DNA of 64,000 nt from Kaistia adipata DSM 17808 (GTDB taxonomy: Bacteria; Pseudomonadota; Alphaproteobacteria; Rhizobiales; Kaistiaceae), in the NCBI RefSeq assembly GCF_000423225.1, contig NZ_AUHO01000010.1:1-64000 (forward strand). Reading direction: 5' to 3'. The number at the start of each line of letters is the position of its first letter. Position 1 is the stretch's first letter. Under the pieces are notes generated by a model. That model was not told the DNA's origin and did not search any database. It worked only from the letters and a program-made list of their open reading frames with translations. The position numbers and the translations under genes are program-made. Positions 61,092-64,000 of the stretch are shown here, piece by piece.

Positions 61092-62141
61092 ATGGAATAT
61101 CGTTCGCTCGGCCGGACCGACATCCGCGTGTCGGCCATCTGTCTCGGCACCATGACCTGGGGCCAGCAGAACACCGAGGCCGAGGGCCATGCCCAGATGG
61201 ACTACGCCTTCGAGAAGGGCGTGAACTTCCTCGACACGGCGGAGCTCTATTCGATTCCGCCGAAGCCCGAGACGCAGGGCGCGACCGAGCGCATCATCGG
61301 CAACTGGATGAAGGCGCGGGGCAATCGCGACAAGGTCATCCTCGCTTCCAAGGTGTGCGGCCGCAACGGCTTCACCTGGTTCCGCGACGGCGCGAAGTCG
61401 ACGCTGTCGCGCGCCCATATCCATGATGCGATCGACAAGAGCCTGAAGCGGCTGCAGACCGACTACATCGATCTCTACCAGTTGCACCAGCCCGACCGGC
61501 ACGTGTCGCAGTGGGGCTCCAACCCGACCGTCTACCGCCATCCCGCGCCGGCGGCCGACGAGGTGTCGATCGAGGAGACGCTTTCGGCGCTCGACGAGCT
61601 GGTGAAGGCGGGCAAGGTGCGCCATGTCGGTCTCTCCAACGAATCCGCCTGGGGCACGATGCGTTTCCTGGCCGGCGCCGAGGCCGGCAAGGGGCCGCGC
61701 GTCGTCTCGGTCCAGAACGCCTACAATCTCCTGAACCGCACCTATGAGGTGAACCTCGCCGAGGTGACGATGCGCGAGGAGGTCGGCCTGCTCGCCTATT
61801 CGCCGCTCGCCCAGGGCTACCTCACCGGCAAGTACCAGAACGGGGCGCGGCCGGCCGGCGCGCGCACGACGCTGTTCAATCGCGGCGACCGCTACGAGAC
61901 GCCGGGCGCGCACGAGGCGATCGACGCCTATCTCGGCATCGCCCGCGAGGCGGGCCTCGATCCGGCGCTGCTCGCCAACGCCTTCGTCACCAGCCGCGGC
62001 TTCGTCACCTCGAACATCATCGGCGCGACGTCGATGGAGCAACTCAAGGTCGCCATCGCCTCGGCCGACGTGGCGATCACGCCGGAGCTGGAGCAGAAGA
62101 TCAACGCCGTGCACCAGTGGCGCGGCAATCCGTGCCCCTGA
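61092..62141 (+). CDS. NADP(H)-dependent aldo/keto reductase (Tas-like)
   Basis: A 349-residue TIM-barrel oxidoreductase. The catalytic tetrad is visible: Asp and Tyr in NFLDTAELYS, Lys in VILASKVCG and His in YIDLYQLHQPD. The start YRSLGRTDIRVSAICLGTMT and LAYSPLAQGYLTGKY are typical of the Tas/YajO group. The substrate is unknown. CCCGGAG-type sequence precedes the ATG. Confidence 0.94.
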   Translation: MEYRSLGRTDIRVSAICLGTMTWGQQNTEAEGHAQMDYAFEKGVNFLDTAELYSIPPKPETQGATERIIGNWMKARGNRDKVILASKVCGRNGFTWFRDGAKSTLSRAHIHDAIDKSLKRLQTDYIDLYQLHQPDRHVSQWGSNPTVYRHPAPAADEVSIEETLSALDELVKAGKVRHVGLSNESAWGTMRFLAGAEAGKGPRVVSVQNAYNLLNRTYEVNLAEVTMREEVGLLAYSPLAQGYLTGKYQNGARPAGARTTLFNRGDRYETPGAHEAIDAYLGIAREAGLDPALLANAFVTSRGFVTSNIIGATSMEQLKVAIASADVAITPELEQKINAVHQWRGNPCP

Positions 62142-62220
62142 GGGGGCAGGAAAGGGCTTTACACCGGACCGGCAAACCGCGACGCTTGGCATTCCCGCCA
62201 CCCGAAAAAGGAGGGCGACC

Positions 62221-62775
62221 ATGCCGCGCCTGTTCACCGGTCTCGAGATCCCGGAGGACCTCGCCCAACGGCTTTCGTTCCTGCGCGGCGGCCTCGCCGG
62301 CGCGCGATGGATCGATGCGGAGAACTACCACGTCACCCTGCGCTTCATCGGCGACATCAACGACCGCACGGCCGACGAGGTCGCCGACGCGCTCGCGCGG
62401 GTCCGCCGCCGCGAATTCGACCTGCAGGTCGCGGGCCTCGATTCGTTCGGCAACGCCAAGCCGCATTCGCTGGTGGCGCGAATCGCCCCGTCGCGGGCGC
62501 TCTCCGAGTTGCAGGCCGAGCATGAGCGCATCCTGCAGCGCATCGGCCTGCCGCCGGAGGGGCGCAAATACACGCCGCATGTGACGCTGGCGCGGCTGCG
62601 CGGCACGCCGCATCGCGACGTGGCCGACTACCTCGCGTCGCGCGGCGGCCTGGCCAGCACGGCCGCCTTCCACGCCTCGCGTTTCGTGCTCTATTCGTCC
62701 AAGGCGTCGACCGGCGGCGGGCCCTATGTGATCGAGCAGACCTATCCGCTGGCCGAGTTCACGGAGGTGCGGTGA
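62221..62775 (+). CDS. thpR: RNA 2',3'-cyclic phosphodiesterase ThpR
   Basis: A 184-residue 2H-family enzyme, formerly called 2'-5' RNA ligase. Both HxTx motifs are present, HVTL in [11 protein letters not shown] and HVTL in [12 protein letters not shown]. The start [17 protein letters not shown] is typical. It probably opens 2',3'-cyclic phosphates on RNA ends. Its stop overlaps the next start. Confidence 0.95.
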   Translation: MPRLFTGLEIPEDLAQRLSFLRGGLAGARWIDAENYHVTLRFIGDINDRTADEVADALARVRRREFDLQVAGLDSFGNAKPHSLVARIAPSRALSELQAEHERILQRIGLPPEGRKYTPHVTLARLRGTPHRDVADYLASRGGLASTAAFHASRFVLYSSKASTGGGPYVIEQTYPLAEFTEVR

Positions 62776-63065
62776 TGTCGGGCAAGCTCGCGGAGGTCGA
62801 GCGCGCGACGGCGCTGGCCGGGCTCGATGGCTGGGCGCCGGTCGAGGGGCGCGACGCCATCACCAAGGTCTTCACCTTCGGCGATTTCCAGGAGGCCTTC
62901 GCCTTCATGACGCGCGCGGCGCTCCTCGCCGAGCGGATGAACCATCATCCGGAATGGTCGAACGTCTATCGCACGGTGACGGTCACGCTCACCACGCATG
63001 ACGCGGGCGGGCTGACGGAGCGCGACATCGAGCTGGCGGAAGCGATGGACCGCTTCGCCCGGTAG
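62775..63065 (+). CDS. phhB: 4a-hydroxytetrahydrobiopterin dehydratase
   Basis: A 96-residue pterin carbinolamine dehydratase. The histidine signature [19 protein letters not shown] and the ending [14 protein letters not shown] define the family. The ATG at 62775 shares a base with the thpR stop, with GGAGG nine bases upstream. No phenylalanine hydroxylase gene is in view. It may recycle pterin or have the DCoH-like role suggested for relatives. Confidence 0.95.
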   Translation: MSGKLAEVERATALAGLDGWAPVEGRDAITKVFTFGDFQEAFAFMTRAALLAERMNHHPEWSNVYRTVTVTLTTHDAGGLTERDIELAEAMDRFAR

Positions 63066-63100
63066 GCAGGGCAGGCGGGGTAGGCGGAGCCGGATGCGCG

Positions 63101-64000
63101 TCAGCCCCAGGGCTCGGCTAGCCGGGCCTCGCCGCAGAGATGGCCCTGGATCCGGTCGACGCCCCAGCGGGCGAGAAGCGTGGCGGTGGCCTCGTCCTGC
63201 ACGAACTCCGCCACCGTCTCGATGCCGAGGTCGCGCGCCAGCTCGATCAGGCGGCGGACGAAGATCTGGTCGTCCGGGCTCGTCGGCAGCGCCTCGATGA
63301 AACTGCCGTCGATCTTGACCATGTCGACGCTCAGGGCGCGCAGGTTGCGGAACGAGGTGAAGCCGGCGCCGAAATCGTCGATGGCGAAACGGGCGCCGAG
63401 ATCGTGCAGCGCCGCGACGAAATAGGCCGTCTCGTTCAGGTTGCGGATGGCGCTGGTCTCGGTGATCTCGACGATCAGCCGGCCGCCGAGGTCCGGATGC
63501 GCGCCGACGAACTTGGCGAACTTCGCCAGCCAGTCGGGCCCCGTCGCCGTTTCCGGGGTCAGGTTGAGCGACAGCCGGGCCTCCGGGTGGCGCGCCAGGG
63601 TCTCCAGCACGCGATCGAGCACGGCGAGATCGAACAGGCGCGACAGGCCGAGCCGTTCGGCGATCGGCACGATCTGGCCGGCGGAGGCGATGCTGCCATC
63701 GGGCCTGGCGAGGCGCAGCAGCGCCTCGTGGAACACCGGCGACCGGCTGGTCACGTCGACCACCGGCTGGAAGGCGAGCCGCAGGCGCTGGTCGGACAGC
63801 GCGCCGATCAGCTGCTGCGACAGCGCGATGTTGGCGCGGCGCTCGGTCTCGTGCTCGGGCGAGGGCGCGTAGCCGACGAAACGGCCGCGACCGGCCTTGC
63901 GGGCCCGGCCGAGGCTGTCCTGTACCCGTTCCATGGCGAGCTCGCGATCGGTGGCGTCCTGCGGCAGGGCGATGCCGCCGATCGAGACGGTGACGGAGAC
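63101..64000 (-). CDS. GGDEF-EAL domain protein, C-terminal part
   Basis: A gene cut by the right window edge; its N-terminus is missing. The visible 299 residues start in the end of a GGDEF domain (VTVSIGGIALPQ, then RKAGRGRFVGY) and continue into a complete EAL domain. EAL residues for c-di-GMP hydrolysis appear intact: EALLR, SLNLTPE, IVEITE, IDDFGAGFTS, KIDGSF and ETVAEFV. It is probably a cyclic-di-GMP phosphodiesterase. Whether the GGDEF part is active cannot be judged. Confidence 0.9.
   Translation of the reverse strand, partial: VSVTVSIGGIALPQDATDRELAMERVQDSLGRARKAGRGRFVGYAPSPEHETERRANIALSQQLIGALSDQRLRLAFQPVVDVTSRSPVFHEALLRLARPDGSIASAGQIVPIAERLGLSRLFDLAVLDRVLETLARHPEARLSLNLTPETATGPDWLAKFAKFVGAHPDLGGRLIVEITETSAIRNLNETAYFVAALHDLGARFAIDDFGAGFTSFRNLRALSVDMVKIDGSFIEALPTSPDDQIFVRRLIELARDLGIETVAEFVQDEATATLLARWGVDRIQGHLCGEARLAEPWG

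Overview
The window is high-GC chromosomal DNA from an alphaproteobacterium, almost certainly of the order Hyphomicrobiales (Rhizobiales). The evidence is gene content and order: acnA divergent from ccmAB, ccmCDG followed by a septation protein, ftsY, mtaB and dapF, a heme operon carrying a mitofilin (Mic60-like) gene next to hemY, tsaD-nudix-gpsA, htpX-rsmB-heparinase-purH, a DUF1127 gene with anti-Shine-Dalgarno hairpins, and a fragment of the Rhizobiales porin family. A genus cannot be fixed from the sequence alone. Nearly all of it is ordinary core chromosome. No prophage, integrase, transposase or CRISPR array is visible.

Layout. 0.1-6 kb: a GntR/FCD regulator divergent from a CUT1 sugar ABC transporter (binding protein and two permeases, no ATPase gene) and a GH51 arabinofuranosidase, forming an arabinoside uptake operon with a plausible promoter and operator. 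6-12 kb: cytochrome c maturation genes ccmC-ccmD-ccmG, then YciB, FtsY, MtaB and DapF on the other strand. 12.5-19 kb: pncB, a glucoamylase-like (PF10091) glycosidase overlapping a BacA/YddA-type ABC protein whose ATPase motifs are all lost, and glpK. 19-20.6 kb: a small secreted protein, a DUF1127 gene followed by three hairpins with identical anti-Shine-Dalgarno loops (cuckoo/CcsR-type sRNAs), and a YoaK membrane protein. 20.7-28.8 kb: an L,D-transpeptidase, membrane proteins, a truncated porin-like protein, an outer-membrane barrel with a POTRA-like domain paired with a Tat-exported SDR, and a membrane-anchored tyrosine phosphatase. 28.9-33.6 kb: tRNA-Thr(CGT) and the operon hemC-hemD-mic60-hemY. 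33.7-39.9 kb: tsaD, nudix, gpsA, YciI, EVE, a methyltransferase and acsA. 40-46.7 kb: a DUF1674 (SDHAF4-like) gene, htpX, rsmB, heparinase-like and purH. 47-54.2 kb: ccmB and ccmA, acnA, a DUF1223 gene and htpG. 54.7-64 kb: DUF2794, a GNAT, a Bax-inhibitor-like gene with a structured leader, a YbbP/YbbA/TesA set, an aldo-keto reductase, thpR, a pterin dehydratase and a partial GGDEF-EAL protein.

Three points stand out. First, DUF1127 plus three hairpins with the same 10-nt loop is a textbook-like but probably unannotated cuckoo RNA locus. Second, the ccm genes are split in a way that a single ~41 kb inversion would exactly repair. Third, the BacA-like ABC protein keeps its membrane domain but has lost Walker A, signature and Walker B motifs. 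Five intergenic regions carry dispersed inverted repeats of two families.

All identifications come from reading motifs and recalling families. No database search was run. Start codons were chosen from ribosome-binding sites, overlaps and domain boundaries.
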